Assembly: GCA_021018995.1 (NCBI GenBank)
Contig: CM037595.1
Span: forward strand, 91,152,491 to 91,216,490
Source: Chloranthus sessilifolius
Lineage: Eukaryota; Streptophyta; Magnoliopsida; Chloranthales; Chloranthaceae
Direction: 5' to 3'
DNA length: 64,000 nucleotides
The notes below the pieces were generated by a model. It was not told the DNA's origin. It saw only the letters and a program-made list of their open reading frames with translations, and searched no databases. Of the stretch, positions 33,433 to 44,833 are shown piece after piece. How positions within the stretch are numbered: the first letter of the stretch is position 1; each line of letters opens with the position of its first letter. A program made the position numbers and the translations under genes.

Positions 33433-33904
33433 TGATGGAATCAAAATGGATCTATCGATCCAACCATCCAAAATTAAGTCGAAAGATCTAGGCGTATGAT
33501 CAATCAAAAACAATAAAACTATAATCCATAAATATGCGCACCTTGAGCGTTAGCCATTAATGGTTGGTTGCCGATCTTTAACGATCTTCTCGCGTTCAAT
33601 ATCTCCTAGCACAATGGGGATGCTTTCGCCAATAGGGAGGATTAAATTATGTCGAGCAATCGTTGGGACCAGGCACCCCTTATATTTATAGCCAAAGAGT
33701 CCTTTCCCATTAAGGACTTTAATTTCTAATTATAGTGTGATTAGAGATCACAATCTTACCTTAATTAAAAGACTCACTAATTAGTTGCCTATTCTCTTCA
33801 AACTCACCGAAATAGCAACTATACATCTCAAGGTTTTTCTTATACCATTCACCGGTCAACGGGTTTGACCATAGTGATGGCCACCAAAATAGAAACTTCT
33901 AACA
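33433..33904 (-). repeat. Copia 3' LTR
   Basis: Right edge is firm: TTCTAACA then GTCTCCCACTTGG, the complement of a purine tract AAGTGGGAGAC next to TGTTAGAA, typical of plant copia. The left edge at TGATGGAATC (33433) is inferred from the TG start and the adjacent repeat; a second LTR for comparison is absent. Confidence 0.6.
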
Positions 33905-34326
33905 GTCTCCCACTTGGCCAAACTATGTCAATAAACTCCGATTACCCAATGTTAGCTAACCTTCTTTGAATGGTAAGGCACAATCAATCTCAATCAAAAT
34001 CTTTATTATCAGTCCGGTCCAATGAGAATTTCAACACAGAATCAATGTAGTCAATATATCATATCATCGATATATGACCGTTCATTAGTTACCCTATTGG
34101 AAGTCATCACCGACATGGATTCCAACTAGTATGATTTCACATAGATTGCAAGTTTACAAACTGAATGGTGATTACAAGTAAACTCAATCTATTATTGGTC
34201 CTACTTTATTACTATCTACTGGCACCATATGTTCCAAATTTTATTTGTACAAAAATGGAAAAGCAAATAAATAATCTTTATTTCTGAATCAATTAAACAA
34301 ATGTATTCACTCTAAGATATCCACTC

Positions 34327-35823
34327 TCAAAGGCTATCAAAATGATCCGTTAACCCCATGCGCGCAGTATGCTCCGAAAAGAGCTTGGGAGATAAGCCTT
34401 TAGTGAGAGGGTCAGCCAACATGAGTGTCGTACTTATCTTTTCAACAGATACAATTTGATTCTGAACTTTCTCCCTTACAACAAGATATTTTAGATCAAT
34501 ATATTTGGAACCCCCACTAGTCTTGTTGTTATTAGAGATAGCTATCGCAGCGAAATTATCACAGAAGATTCTCAGTGGCCTTGAAATAATATCAACAACT
34601 CGAAGCCCTGAGATAAAATTTCTCAACCATAGCGCCTCACATGTTGCCTCAAAACATGCAACAAATTCGGCTTCCATAGTAGACGAAGTAATTAACGTTT
34701 GTTTAACGCTCTTCCAAGATATAGGTCCACCTGCAAGCATAAAAATATAACTCCAATGTGGACCTACGGGTGTCCTGACACCCAGCATAGTCAGCATCTG
34801 AGTATCCAACAACTTCAAGGTTATTCGTTATTTTGTATATGAGCATGTGTCCTTTAGTCCCTTGTAAATAGCGAAAAACTTTCTTGGCTGCTTTCCAATG
34901 ATCCAAACCAGGATTACATTGGTACCTGCCAAGCATGCCAACTATATACGCTATGTCTGGACGAGTACAGACTTGTGCATACATGAGACTCCCAACTGCC
35001 GATGCATAGGGAATTGTCTCCATCTGCTTTCTCTCCAGATCGATTCTGAGACTCTGAAGTAGACTAAATTTATCACCCTTAACAAAGAGTAACAATTATG
35101 CATGTTAAACCTTTTAAGAACTTTATCAATATAAGCTCTTTGAGACAGTCCCAATATGTCACGGGCTCTATCTCGATGAATCTCAATTCCTATCACATAG
35201 GAAACTTCACCAAGGTCTTTCATATCAAAACGCTTTGATAAAAAGTTCTTTGTCTCATGTAACATGCTCAAATTGCTACTCGCAAGTAATATATCATCAA
35301 CATACAAAATAAGGATGATAAATTTACTCCTACTGATTTTAAGATATATGCATTGATCCACAGTATTTTCTTTAAAACCAAAATTTGAAATGACTTCGTG
35401 AAATTTTAAGTACCATTGTCGAGATGCCTGCTTTAAACCATATATAGACTTTTTGAGTCTACAAACTAAATGACTCTCCCCCTCAACCTGAAAACCTTCA
35501 GGTTGTGTCATAAAGACATCTTCATGCAAGTCGTCATTCAGAAAAGCAGTTTTAACATCCATTTGATGCAATTCTAAGTCAAAATGAGCTACCAATGCCA
35601 TGACTATCCAAAATGATTCCTTTCTAGAGACAAGAGAAAATGTCTCTTTATAGTCTATTCCCTCTTTTTGAGTGAAACCTTTAACGACTAACCTGGTCTT
35701 GTATCTTTCTATATTACCTTTAGAGTCTTGCTTGGTTTTAAATATCCATTTACAGCCTACAGGCTTAACTCCATCAGGTAACTCACAAAGATCCCAGACC
35801 GAGTTATATTTCATTGATTCCAA
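34327..35823 (-). pseudogene. Copia pol: reverse transcriptase and RNase H
   Basis: RT is in 34951-35823 with V-G-C-K-W-I-F-K, Q-M-D-V-K-T-A-F-L-N, S-I-Y-G-L-K-Q-A and the catalytic Y-V-D-D-I-L-L. RNase H follows in 34327-35095 over overlapping frames with Y-S-D-A-D-Y-A-G, T-M-E-A-E-F-V-A and F-C-D-N-F-A-A, so its acidic residues are present, then the L-A-D-P-L-T-K-G end block. Two frameshifts (about 35080 and 34790) and a stop between RT and integrase disable it. Confidence 0.9.
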
Positions 35824-36990
35824 CTAATCTTTCATGGCTTCGAGCCATTGAGTGGATTTGTCGCTCTTCATGGTTTGACTAAAGGAAACAGGATCTGATT
35901 CCTTTCCAAAATCAAACTCACTCTCATTGAGGTAAACTATATAGTCATCAGAAATGGCAGGCTTCTTTGCTCTCTCTGATCTACGCAATGGTTGATCATT
36001 GGCAGTCGCCATGGGAGCAAGAGCCTCCTCAATGTAGGGTATTTCAATAGGTATAGCCACAGGTGCAGCAACACTTGCTTGAATAACTGGTGTTGGTGGC
36101 ACATTTTCTTGGGTAAAAGGGATAGGAATTATAACCCGATTCTCCTTAAAAGTGATTTTCCTAGGCTCAACACTCCCACTGATCTCACGATCCTCAAAGA
36201 AATTTACATATCTAGTCTCAACAATCCGGGTACTATGAGTGGGGCAATAAAATCGGTAGCCTTTTGATCTATCAGGGTAACCAATGAAATAACAACTTAT
36301 AGTTTTAGGGTCCAATTTTCCTAATTGTGGGTTGTACACCTTTGCTTCAGCCAAACAGCCCCAAATGTGTAAATATCCTAAAGTCGGTTTTCTTCCTACC
36401 CATAGCTCATAAGGAGTTTTGGGAACTGCCTTACTAGGAACTCGATTTAGGATATGCATAGCTGTTTTCAAGGCTTCTCCCCACAAGAGCATAGGCAACT
36501 TAGAGTTGCATAACATGCTTCTCACCATATCCATAAGAGTACGATTTCGTCGCTCAGCTACACCGTTCTGTTCAGGTGTTCCCGACATGATGTATTGAGC
36601 GACAATGTCATGCTCTTATAGATACAGGGCGAAGGGTCCTGGATTGCGACCTATTTCAGAGTATCTACCATAGTACTCCCCGCCTCTATCAGATCTCACA
36701 ATTTAAATCTTCGAATTGAGTTGTAACTCAACTTCGGCTTTATAGATTTTAAACATATCCAGGGCCTCAGATTTCTCATGAATGAGATACATATAACCAA
36801 AACGAGAATAGTCATCAGTGAAGGTAATAAAATACTTTTGACCACCAATAGGGGAGTTAGAAACGGTTCACAAATATCAGTGTGGACTATTTCCAACAAA
36901 CTCGTGCTTCTGATAGCCCCTTCCTTATTAGTCTTTGTGAGTTTCCCTTTAAAGCAATCAACACAAGTATTGAAATCAGATAAATCGAGC
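35824..36990 (-). pseudogene. Copia pol: integrase
   Basis: The C-terminal two thirds are open in 35824-36588 ([14 protein letters not shown] with the catalytic Glu, [20 protein letters not shown]). The N-terminal part is in other frames: H-T-D-I-C-E-P-F with the first Asp near 36860-36890 and R-S-D-R-G-G-E-Y with the second Asp near 36670-36690. Frame breaks near 36590-36620 and 36850 separate them. Confidence 0.85.
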
Positions 36991-37013
36991 GCATCGATTA
37001 TATCATCTTTAAT

Positions 37014-37628
37014 TTACCTCTCCATTCTATTCTTAGATATATGGCCTAAACATTTATGCCATAAAATGGAGGAGTTGTCGATTGCTCGTTTTCGTTTCTT
37101 ACTTATTTTATCATTCACATGTATAGAAACTAAAGATTGGGCGTAAGATGAATCCAAGTTCAACTGATAAAGATTGCCCACTAATGAGCCACCACCCACA
37201 ATATCGAAATTAAATAATGGAGTAAACATATTATGTCCAAATTTAAATTCTAAACCTAATGAATCCAATTTAGAAATTGAGATAAGGTTTCTAGTGACAC
37301 TTGGAACATAAATAGTATCAGCTAAATCCAAAATGAAACCACTATCTAATATGAGACGGAGAGTCCCAATGGCCTCCACGTCTGCTTCTACTCCATTTCC
37401 GAGTTTGATGGTACGTTCGCCTTTACTTAGCTTCCTGCTTGATCGAAATTCCTGGATTGAATTACTTATGTGAATAGTTGCACCAGAATCTATCCACCAA
37501 GTATTGCGTGGAGCATCAACATAAAAGGATTCAAGACACACAAAGGCTAGGTCATTACCTTTCTTAACTAGCCAATCTCTGTATTTCTGACAATTCTTCT
37601 TAATGTGTCCCTTCTTCTTGTATGACAC
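37014..37628 (-). pseudogene. Copia pol: protease and integrase zinc-binding region
   Basis: The frame starts in the zinc-knuckle end (K-K-K-G-H-I-K-K-N-C), has the protease box W-W-I-D-S-G-A-T, the I-Y-V-P-S-V-T-R-N-L block and the pre-integrase L-W-H-K-C-L-G-H-I-S-K. It is open for 204 codons. A stop at 37014-37016 follows the pre-integrase motif. Confidence 0.85.
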
Positions 37629-38170
37629 TTGATGCAGAAGTAGATGCTAGCTTCTCCTTGTTTGATTTCCTGGAGGAGCTTTCACGTTTTTCCTTTATAT
37701 TGTCCCTTGCGCTTGAAATTTCGTTCGATGGTCCAAGAGCGGCGAATGGGCACTTTCGTTTTTTCACCAAGTCTTTCTTCTTTGGACACAAAGAGTTTAT
37801 TAGCTCGTTCATCTTCCACTTCTCTTTCTGCGTGTTATAATTGATCTTGAACGAGCCAAATTGTGCAGGAAGAGAAGTCATAATAAAGTGAACAAGATAA
37901 CCCTCAGAAAAACCTATCTCCAGTTCTTTCAATTGAGTTGTCATGCCACTCATTTTCATAATGTGCTCTCGTACGCCGCTATGACCATCATATTTCATGG
38001 TTCCCATTTTAACAATTAGACTGCTGGCAAGGGCTTTAGAAGTCTCTTGAAATTTTTCCTTAATGGCTTGCATGTATTCCTTTGCAGTGTGCGAGTCAGG
38101 AATACCTCCCCGAATCTCATCAGCAATGGAACTCTTTATGATCAAAGGCATTCTTGACCATAGATGTTGC
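37600..38170 (-). pseudogene. Copia gag, N-terminally truncated
   Basis: Gag motifs seen are A-K-E-Y-M-Q-A-I-K-E-K-F, M-K-Y-D-G-H-S-G-V-R-E-H-I-M and F-I-M-T-S-L-P-A-Q-F, the usual gag core of plant copia. The ATG at 38151 is internal to the family domain; the preceding codons run into the 92-bp repeat. A frame change near 37610-37640 separates gag from the zinc knuckle. Confidence 0.8.
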
Positions 38171-38234
38171 AGACTTGAGGTTGAAGAAGGTGATTAGCAA
38201 AACGTCCCTCTTTGTAGACTTGAGGTTGAAGAAG
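38144..38234. repeat. Direct repeat, right copy
   Basis: Right partner of 33328-33419, starting AAAGGCATTCTTGACC. It lies at the truncated gag end, and Mutator-like element sequence follows to the right. Confidence 0.85.
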
Positions 38235-38458
38235 GTGGCAGTTCCGTAATTTTCGAGGGAAAATACACTCTTTATAGAAAGGTATTTTCATAAAGTCCCC
38301 ATTGCAAGTTGGCTTAACAGGTGAGAAGAAATTACATCTCACACCAATTTAAACTCCTAAAAACCGTGAAAACCCTATTTGCAAAAAACATTTGGTTTCG
38401 ATATATTACGCTGATACTTTTAAAAAATAAGTACGTTTTTCTAATTTCCCCTAGATAT

Positions 38459-39430
38459 GATTAAGTATGACTAAGACAAGCAAATTTATTTATGAAGTTA
38501 AAGCATGTTTTTCTAAAAGCATAGTTTTGAAGTACAAGTTAAGCAAAACGGGACTAATATCTTATGCTAATTAATAAGCTTTCAAATGATAAGAAAAGCT
38601 ATAATTTCAAGAATGTAATCTAAGAAGTATAAAGTATTTGTAGACCTCTGAAGAAAGGTTAAAGTCAACCTGATTTGATAAACATATCTAGTAATCTAGT
38701 AACCATATGAGATATGATTTGACTTTACTATTGCAAGTGTTACAAGGGATATCAAAAGAAAAGAAGAGTGATGCACAATGAATGGTGTTAAAAACAATAG
38801 CAGGGCAGCAAGTTAAGTAAGAAGTTAAGAATGAGAAGTTGAGCATTCGGTATTCGTGCACAATGTAATATGTACCAAATTATATAATAGTTTGTACCAC
38901 CGTCACTAGGTAACTTCAGCTATACAAGTAATGCAACCGCTATAGATGATTCAATATTTAAGTTGAGCTATTTTAAGGGTTGGAAGGGAAATAAGAAAAT
39001 GAAAAAAATGATGCAAGAACAAAAAATAAGATAAGAAAAGTTGAGAGGGCTCCTGGCAAGAAATGAGAAAGAAAAAGGATTCTCAAGAAGACAGAAACCA
39101 AATTAAGTAAAAAAAAGAAAAAAGAAAAAAGCCTCCTATACCCTTAAAGAAGTAATGGAAAGTAAGTTTTCGAATGAAAAACTGTATGAGATTTTGGCAT
39201 TTTTATATCTCTTTGCATGCATTGCACCTGCCATTACATATGCACCACATGACACTTACGAAACCCTTGTATCTTCTCATTTTAGATGGCATAGCTCTAC
39301 CTTCAATTTTATTTGTATTAACATCGGATTCAAGGGACTGAGACTTCCTGAGTTGCTCTTAATTTCACTCTCTTCTTATTTATCTATGCAAAGAAATGAA
39401 ATGACAAAAGGATAATGAGATGAATAGTTA
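38459..39430. other. End of GATTAAG array, then no gene
   Basis: GATTAAGTATGACTAAG directly after the Mutator-like element marks the last piece of the array. The remaining AT-rich sequence has short open frames (for example 39155-39415) with no recognisable domain or supporting context. Confidence 0.45.
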
Positions 39431-39431
39431 A

Positions 39432-39701
39432 AATCAAGGTATCAAATATCGATGCCGATACATATTGGCGATATGTATCGGCTTTTTGGTAAATCAATAC
39501 GTATTGGCGTCGATACATATTGGTATCTAACTCGATATGGGAATCAGTCGATACGGGCCGAATCGGCTGATATGTATTGGGTATCGGTCGATATCTATAT
39601 TTTTAATTTTTTTTTTAAATAGGCCGATATGTATCGGTATTGGCCCCGTATCGGTCTTCCAAGAACCGATACCCGATACCGATAACGATTTTGTTACCTT
39701 G
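39432..39701. repeat. CGATACGTATCGG-type dispersed repeat, MITE-like
   Basis: Inverted ends CAAGGTATCAAATATCG (left) and CGATTTTGTTACCTTG (right) enclose many GCCGATAC / GTATCGG steps, so both strands read alike. Length about 270 bp. A clear target duplication is not visible. Its style resembles the TTTCGGCCGAAA repeats near 5.4 kb but the words differ. Confidence 0.6.
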
Positions 39702-40207
39702 ATTAAATAATTAATGAATTCATTGTACAACACGCAATAGTAGACTCCAGCAATATCCAATTGAATACGATCATAAGGTAAGAATGTTTAAAATTTTATC
39801 ATTTCCTTATGTTTCAAATTCCTTGTTACCAGGTCCTTCTATGTAACCTACGAAATTCATGTGGATTTGGAGGTGTTATAAATTCCAATCGTCAACATTA
39901 TAGATCTTGAGATCATGGTCCTACCATTAGACAGATTTTGATTCCACATGGCACATGCCCCAAGAAGTGATTTGAGAATCATGTTTGATAAGCTATGTTC
40001 ATGTTCATATTTTAGATTATATGCCACATGATCTTTATCCAAGGGTGTAGGAATTTGCTATAATGCATTTATATTTAAGTATGAGTGAATAAACTATGAA
40101 TATTGTAAGTTATGCCATAAATATCATGTGATATGATATTGAATACCGTTTGATCAATAATTTGATGTGGTGGATCCAACCTATCTCTTATTATCTGAGA
40201 GCGTTGC
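39702..40207. other. No gene; left flank of chromovirus C
   Basis: AT-rich, unrecognised. The last 5 bp, GTTGC at 40203-40207, would be the target duplication of C; the partner copy is beyond the window. Confidence 0.4.
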
Positions 40208-42403
40208 TGTGACGACCCGACTTTTCCAATTCCTAAGGTATAGGAAAGGCCGATTCATCAACTTATTGATTTTTCAATAAGCCGTAACAAACAGAAGCCG
40301 GCAACATAACAAAGATCTAAAAACAGAGACAAAGCATAGAATAAGCAAAGACAAAAGCTTTTAACAAAAAAAAAATATCACTCTGAGGAACCAGGAAGAA
40401 CCACCGGTGATGGCCAATCCAACACCTAAAATAGTGGTTCACAATAATGGTTCCTCGTGTGATATCAAAAGGACAAAACAAAGGCCTAAGGCCCAATATT
40501 CAAAGAATATTCTAACAAAAGTACCAAAAAGAAGTGATCTAGAATCAAGGGAAAAACTCCTCAGCAAGTGTATCCAATTCCTCCTCAGGAATGTAATCGA
40601 AGACCTCCAGATCCTCTGACCCTAGGTCAGTCTCAGCACCTGTAGCGTATAGTCGAGGGTGAGCTAACAACAAAGCCCAATAGAGGAAAACAGGTCTATT
40701 TGCATTTCATTATAAGTACAGGTTTTTCAAAGACAGAAATCGGATCAAGTATAGTTTTCCAATGATGCTTTGCAAACTAAATCTCCAGTTCTAATTATGA
40801 GTCAAAACTGATAACATTAATCTGATGTGTTCAAAAACTTATGAATTAGCATGCTTCTTGTCTTAAATTTATAACTTAATTTTATCTCCCAAATTTTCTA
40901 TAGTATGAGAGCCGACTACGTGACCGATGGGAAACCCTACTGACCATCGTCGTTCATGAACCCATTTTCTAAATAGCAACAAGCCCCTACGCTATGAGGG
41001 AAACTTGCGCCAAAACAAACACCGTCCACGCGGTTGGTAGAATCTAGGGCATCGTTCGTATGTACCTCAAATCGAATGCAAATGCTAACTTATATCAAAG
41101 CTTATTATTCATAACATATTACTGATTTTTCGGAGTTCTGATTCGATGTTCACATTCAAAAATAACTGAGGTTCTGAGATTCAAATTTTACAGTTCTTAA
41201 TCATAACAAAGTTCTCAAATTTCTAATTTGTATCTTAATTTTCAGATTCTTATTCATGCTGTGTTCAAACTAATATTTCCAAAACTTATGCTCCTTATCA
41301 AAATATTCAAAACAGTCCCTACTTATAATAGAATGCAAATAATGTGTAGGTTTCCCCTACCTCAACAAAGACGGTTAAAAAACAAGCATAAGCAGTCCTC
41401 ACAAAGGACTCCCAATATTCAAAACCTACAAAGATTAACACTCTCAGTGTTAATATAAGACCAAAAGTCAAACCCTAAAGCTTGCCAAGAAAAATTCGAC
41501 AAAAATTTCAAAGGCTTGAAACAGGGCAAAATTTGACCCTCGAATTCAAATTCGTGGGTCGAATTTGAAATTCGATGGATGGTTGAATTCAAATTCGACC
41601 CTCGAATTTCAAAATTCGCATCAGGCTTGAAAATCAGAAAATCGACCCTCGAATTCCTTCAGGTCTGTGTTTGTCAAAATTTCATCTCTAGACTCTTTTC
41701 TTTCTTATTCAACCACAGCCTGTGTAACTAAAATTTATACCAGTTTTCTACTCTAATCAAAACATAAATTCAAACAACATAAGGAGGTTTAAAAAGCCAA
41801 CCTCTTGTGGTTTAATCCCTTGTTCCCGTTGCACCAAATCACGCACCGAAACCAAGCATGAAGGCTTAATTAGACCAGAGCTTCCTAATCAGTCCATCAT
41901 AAACCTTTCTCTATTGCATAGATCCGATCCACACAGTGACATCCTCTCCCCTATCGTTCTCTTCTAATAGCCCAAACAGATCAGAATTCAAGCACAATTC
42001 TAATCAATGGTTGAGATGGGGAGAGGAATTTCAAAACTCACAAGATCTAGGATCAAGATGAGGCAAGGCTTATAATATTGTAAAATCCAACGAGAGAGAG
42101 AAGTTACACTTCTCTTCAAAATCTCTCTCTTATAATACAAAACAAAGTTAACTAAAAATCTAGATATTTCTAATTACATCTTATCCACTTAACTTGAATT
42201 TAATTCTGGCGTAAAACACAAACATTCTACTTATTGTGTAAGTCATCAAAACCATGACTTCCACACATCATGAGACAAAACCTTTGGCCATTATTCTCAT
42301 CAAACACATAGCTAACCAAAAATTCAGAAAAATCTCTCAATAATTTTCTATCACACTTACCGAGGTAAACGAAAAACAGGCCAAAAATATCAAGGATAAT
42401 ACA
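40208..42403 (-). repeat. Chromovirus C, 3' LTR (left)
   Basis: A 2196-bp LTR, TGTGACGACCCGAC to GATAATACA, then TTCTCCCCTCATTAGGAATT, the polypurine-tract neighbourhood. It is highly similar to 59730-61770 (only scattered substitutions), so C is younger than A. It holds the TTCGA-N3-TCGAA dyads at 41532-41660 and the conserved LTR block at about 40915-41060. Confidence 0.9.
41532..41660. promoter_or_regulatory. Phased interrupted palindromes C1 (TTCGA-N3-TCGAA)
   Basis: TTTGACCCTCGAA (41532), TTCGTGGGTCGAA (41551), a copy starting TTCGATGG (41571) and TTCGACCCTCGAA (41594) are spaced 19-23 bp. The last, ATCGACCCTCGAA, is near 41641. The 5-bp arms are symmetrical around CCC, GGG or TGG. The right LTR has the same set. 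Confidence 0.8.
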
Positions 42404-43028
42404 TTCTCCCCTCATTAGGAATTTTCGTCCTTGAAAATGTAATGCAACTCACATCATAAAATGAAACGAAAAGGAAAACATGTGTCACCATGCGCTGGTC
42501 CCACAGGGCACGCAAGTCAAGTGATAGGATCCCTAGTAACCTGGATGTACTGCATGTGGCACCCGAAGGGCCATAGTGGATTGCATCCATACATGGATGC
42601 CTACACCCCAAGTGTCACGTGCCGGGAAACCGTCGCATGGTGAGTCATGAAAACAACCAAGATAACATGATCCGACCATAGCAAAATAGAAACAGAAGAT
42701 GACAAACAAAACCCATATATATAGAGCAAAAACAATTATCTCATGTACTCATGAGAGTACATGTCCACATAATAAAAGCCAAAATGCAAAACAAAGCCAA
42801 AGAGAATTAGGAGTTAAATGTAAAAACCCACATATAAATTAGAGGTAACAAGGTCTATAGCAAATATATACAAGACGAAGCAAAACAAACTATCAGATCA
42901 AAAGCCCAAAACCAGAATATAAAAGAGATAACAAAAGTAGGACTACCAGGTCCTAAGATAATCCATGCATGAAATATAAATACATGCCCCAAAAGATAAA
43001 AGATAACAACACAACCCTCAGAGCAACA
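42404..43028 (-). other. 3' untranslated part of C
   Basis: Begins with the polypurine-tract complement and GAATTTTCGTCCTTG. From about 42480 to 42650 there is GC-richer sequence with GCATCCATACATGGATGC, an 18-bp interrupted palindrome. No coding content. Confidence 0.5.
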
Positions 43029-44431
43029 CTAAAACTCCCCCGCTGCAGATGGACCAGCCTGATCCTGATCACCATCCCCATCATCATCATCGCCATCATC
43101 ACCATCACCATCATCTGCACCAACAACACCCTCATCGGTAGGCATGCTGGGACCTGCTCCGGATGTCGAAGGGTGGTGAACAGATGCTCGGATGTCGGCC
43201 ATGTACGCGCTATAATCGGTGAGGAATGCATGTTACATGAGGTACGTTAGAGCCCTGCCATGTATCTGCAACTTGTGGCTCATAGAGCAGGTATGTTGTG
43301 CGAGCTCCTGGATCTGCTGGCTCACAGTAGTCATCTGACGTATAAACTCCGAAAGCGTGGGCATGTCACTCTGTGGGGGCTGAGCGGGTGCAGGAGCAGC
43401 AGTCTCTGGGGCAACATGCGTCGGATCCTTGTCCTCATATTCCTCATTGGGAACTACCGCGTCCTTGGGAGTCTTAACAACTCTACTGTAGGGCTGACCC
43501 CAATTGACAAGTTTATACAGTTTAAGACCGTCAGTAGATTTCGGTTCTGTAGGGGGAATATCATAAGCTGGGCCCGCTCGATAAATCTCTATCATAACGG
43601 AAATCAAACGAGCATAGGGAATGCCCTTTTTCGGCTTCTTGACTTGCTTCTCCATTTTCTCCCGGGCTTTAATAATTCCCTTCAAAATAATTTCAGGGGC
43701 ACTAAACCAACGCTCTTTGTAAGCGGCAAAGAGAATTTGCCGGAGGGGACCGATACGCTCATATTTGTGACCAAACGGTAGAGGGTTGCCTTGAATATTT
43801 TGTCCAAAAGCCACATGGAGTCGGGCATGTGTGAACGGACAATAGATTTACCCGACCCATGATGACCTTGGGTCATTTGGGTAATAACCTCTTGAAAAGG
43901 GGCAGGTTTAGGGAAAGGAGGACCCAATCCCATAGTCTTAGAATGTGCCATAGGGCAACGCATTGCCACGGCAATGTCCTCTAGGTCAAATGTATAATCC
44001 CGTCCATCAGTCGAAGTATAAATTTTCTTACCATCCTCGTGGCGCATATGTTGATAAAATAAGCGCACTAAACGGGGATAGAAGTGATCACTAAAGGTCA
44101 TACACAACGAAGTTAATTGGGCTTTTTCTAAATATTCCGCCGTCGACTGAGTGGTTGTTTGTTGATCAAACAACTCAGGGTGAAATACATACTCAGTGGC
44201 GAAGCCCTTTATGCCCCAAAATTTGTTGGGTTGTTCCCGGATTGGAGGGGACACTGGTGGTGGAATCGGCTGTGGGGGTCGTGGAGCCGACTGTGAAGGT
44301 GGCTGAGCCGACTGTGAAGGTGGCTGATCGGGCTGTGGGGCTGCTTGTTTAGATCGGCTTGAAGACGCAACCTTTGAAGCTGGTCGTTTAGAGGTAGGAT
44401 TCTAGATGGGAGCTTGCTTTTTGGATGCCAT
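43029..44431 (-). pseudogene. Extra ORF (aORF) of chromovirus C with acidic tail
   Basis: Start ATG 44431 (M-A-S-K-K-Q), basic N-terminus, Gln/Pro/Ser-rich repeats (Q-P-P-S-Q-S-A), core domain (N-K-F-W-G-I-K-G-F, P-R-L-V-R-L-F-Y-Q-H, M-W-L-L-D-K-I-F-K, Y-K-E-R-W-F, P-Y-A-R-L-I-S-V-M), Ala/Pro linker, coiled-coil-like helix (I-R-Q-M-T-T-V-S-Q-Q-I-Q-E-L). Breaks: a stop near 44403, a frameshift near 43780 and a TAA at 43233. The frame after that TAA continues (H-A-F-L-T-D-Y-S-A-Y-M-A-D) into an Asp/Gly-rich acidic tail encoded by GAT repeats (43074-43115) and stops at 43029. Homologous to the ORFs of A and B; an acidic tail is compatible with transcription activation but that is inference. Confidence 0.75.
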
Positions 44432-44708
44432 AGTTAAAAAAAACAAGAGAGAACAAAAATATGCAGAAATATGTACTGTAATCCTCAAAATAGAGGGTTT
44501 ACCTCTGGAGAAAAGTCCCAAATCCGTTTTCTAGTTGTGCAACCCAAGGCCCGTGCACTTAGCAGTTGAATCCCCTCTGATTTCAGCCAAAAATTTGGAA
44601 AAGAAGCCTCAAAAATCCGAAAACCCCTAAGAACCCTAAGCCCTAACCTCTGTTTTCAAAGCACGAAATGGCAAACCCAAAACAGACCCCCCATTTAAAC
44701 CGACAAAA

Positions 44709-44833
44709 TCGACCATCGATTTTGAAATCGACCCTCGAATTGTCTAAAATGTTGCCAGGCCAAAATTTTTGCCTAAATTGCCTGGTTACTATTCATGGAA
44801 AATCGACCCTCGATTTTCATTTTCAACCCTCGA
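44709..44833. promoter_or_regulatory. Phased dyads C2 upstream of aORF C
   Basis: TCGACCATCGA at 44709 and TCGACCCTCGA at 44729 are 20 bp apart; TCGACCCTCGA at 44803 and the variant TCAACCCTCGA at 44823 are again 20 bp apart. Core is TCGA-N3-TCGA as in the LTR of C. They lie about 280-400 bp upstream of the aORF start and downstream of the chromodomain. Confidence 0.8.

Larger units (their letters stand above)
33433..38170 (-). mobile_element. Ty1/copia element, 5'-truncated
   Basis: Order on the minus strand: partial gag, zinc knuckle, protease, integrase, RT, RNase H, polypurine tract, one LTR. The integrase-before-RT order defines copia. The 5' LTR, primer site and gag start are missing; homology to gag ends close to 38170, at the right copy of the 92-bp repeat. 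The lineage within copia was not determined. Confidence 0.85.
32701..38450. mobile_element. Mutator-like element with long inverted ends
   Basis: The left end GGGCACTTTAGAAAAACGT (32702) and the complement of the right end GGGAAATTAGAAAAACGT (38450) begin an inverted repeat of about 120 bp, roughly 80% identical by eye, including TTTTTAGGAGTTTAAAT and GGTGTGAGAT. CTAGATATA at 32692 and CTAGATATG at 38451 form a 9-bp duplication with one mismatch. Length without the copia insert is about 1 kb; no transposase frame is seen, so it is non-autonomous. It sits within the GATTAAG array. Confidence 0.8.

Noticed and set aside
42461..42643. GC-richer island with GCATCCATACATGGATGC as a separate insertion
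   Set aside because: No inverted termini or target duplication seen; left as part of the 3' region of C.
43260..43781. Plus-strand 173-residue open frame
   Set aside because: Antisense shadow of the extra ORF of C, which has homologues in A and B.
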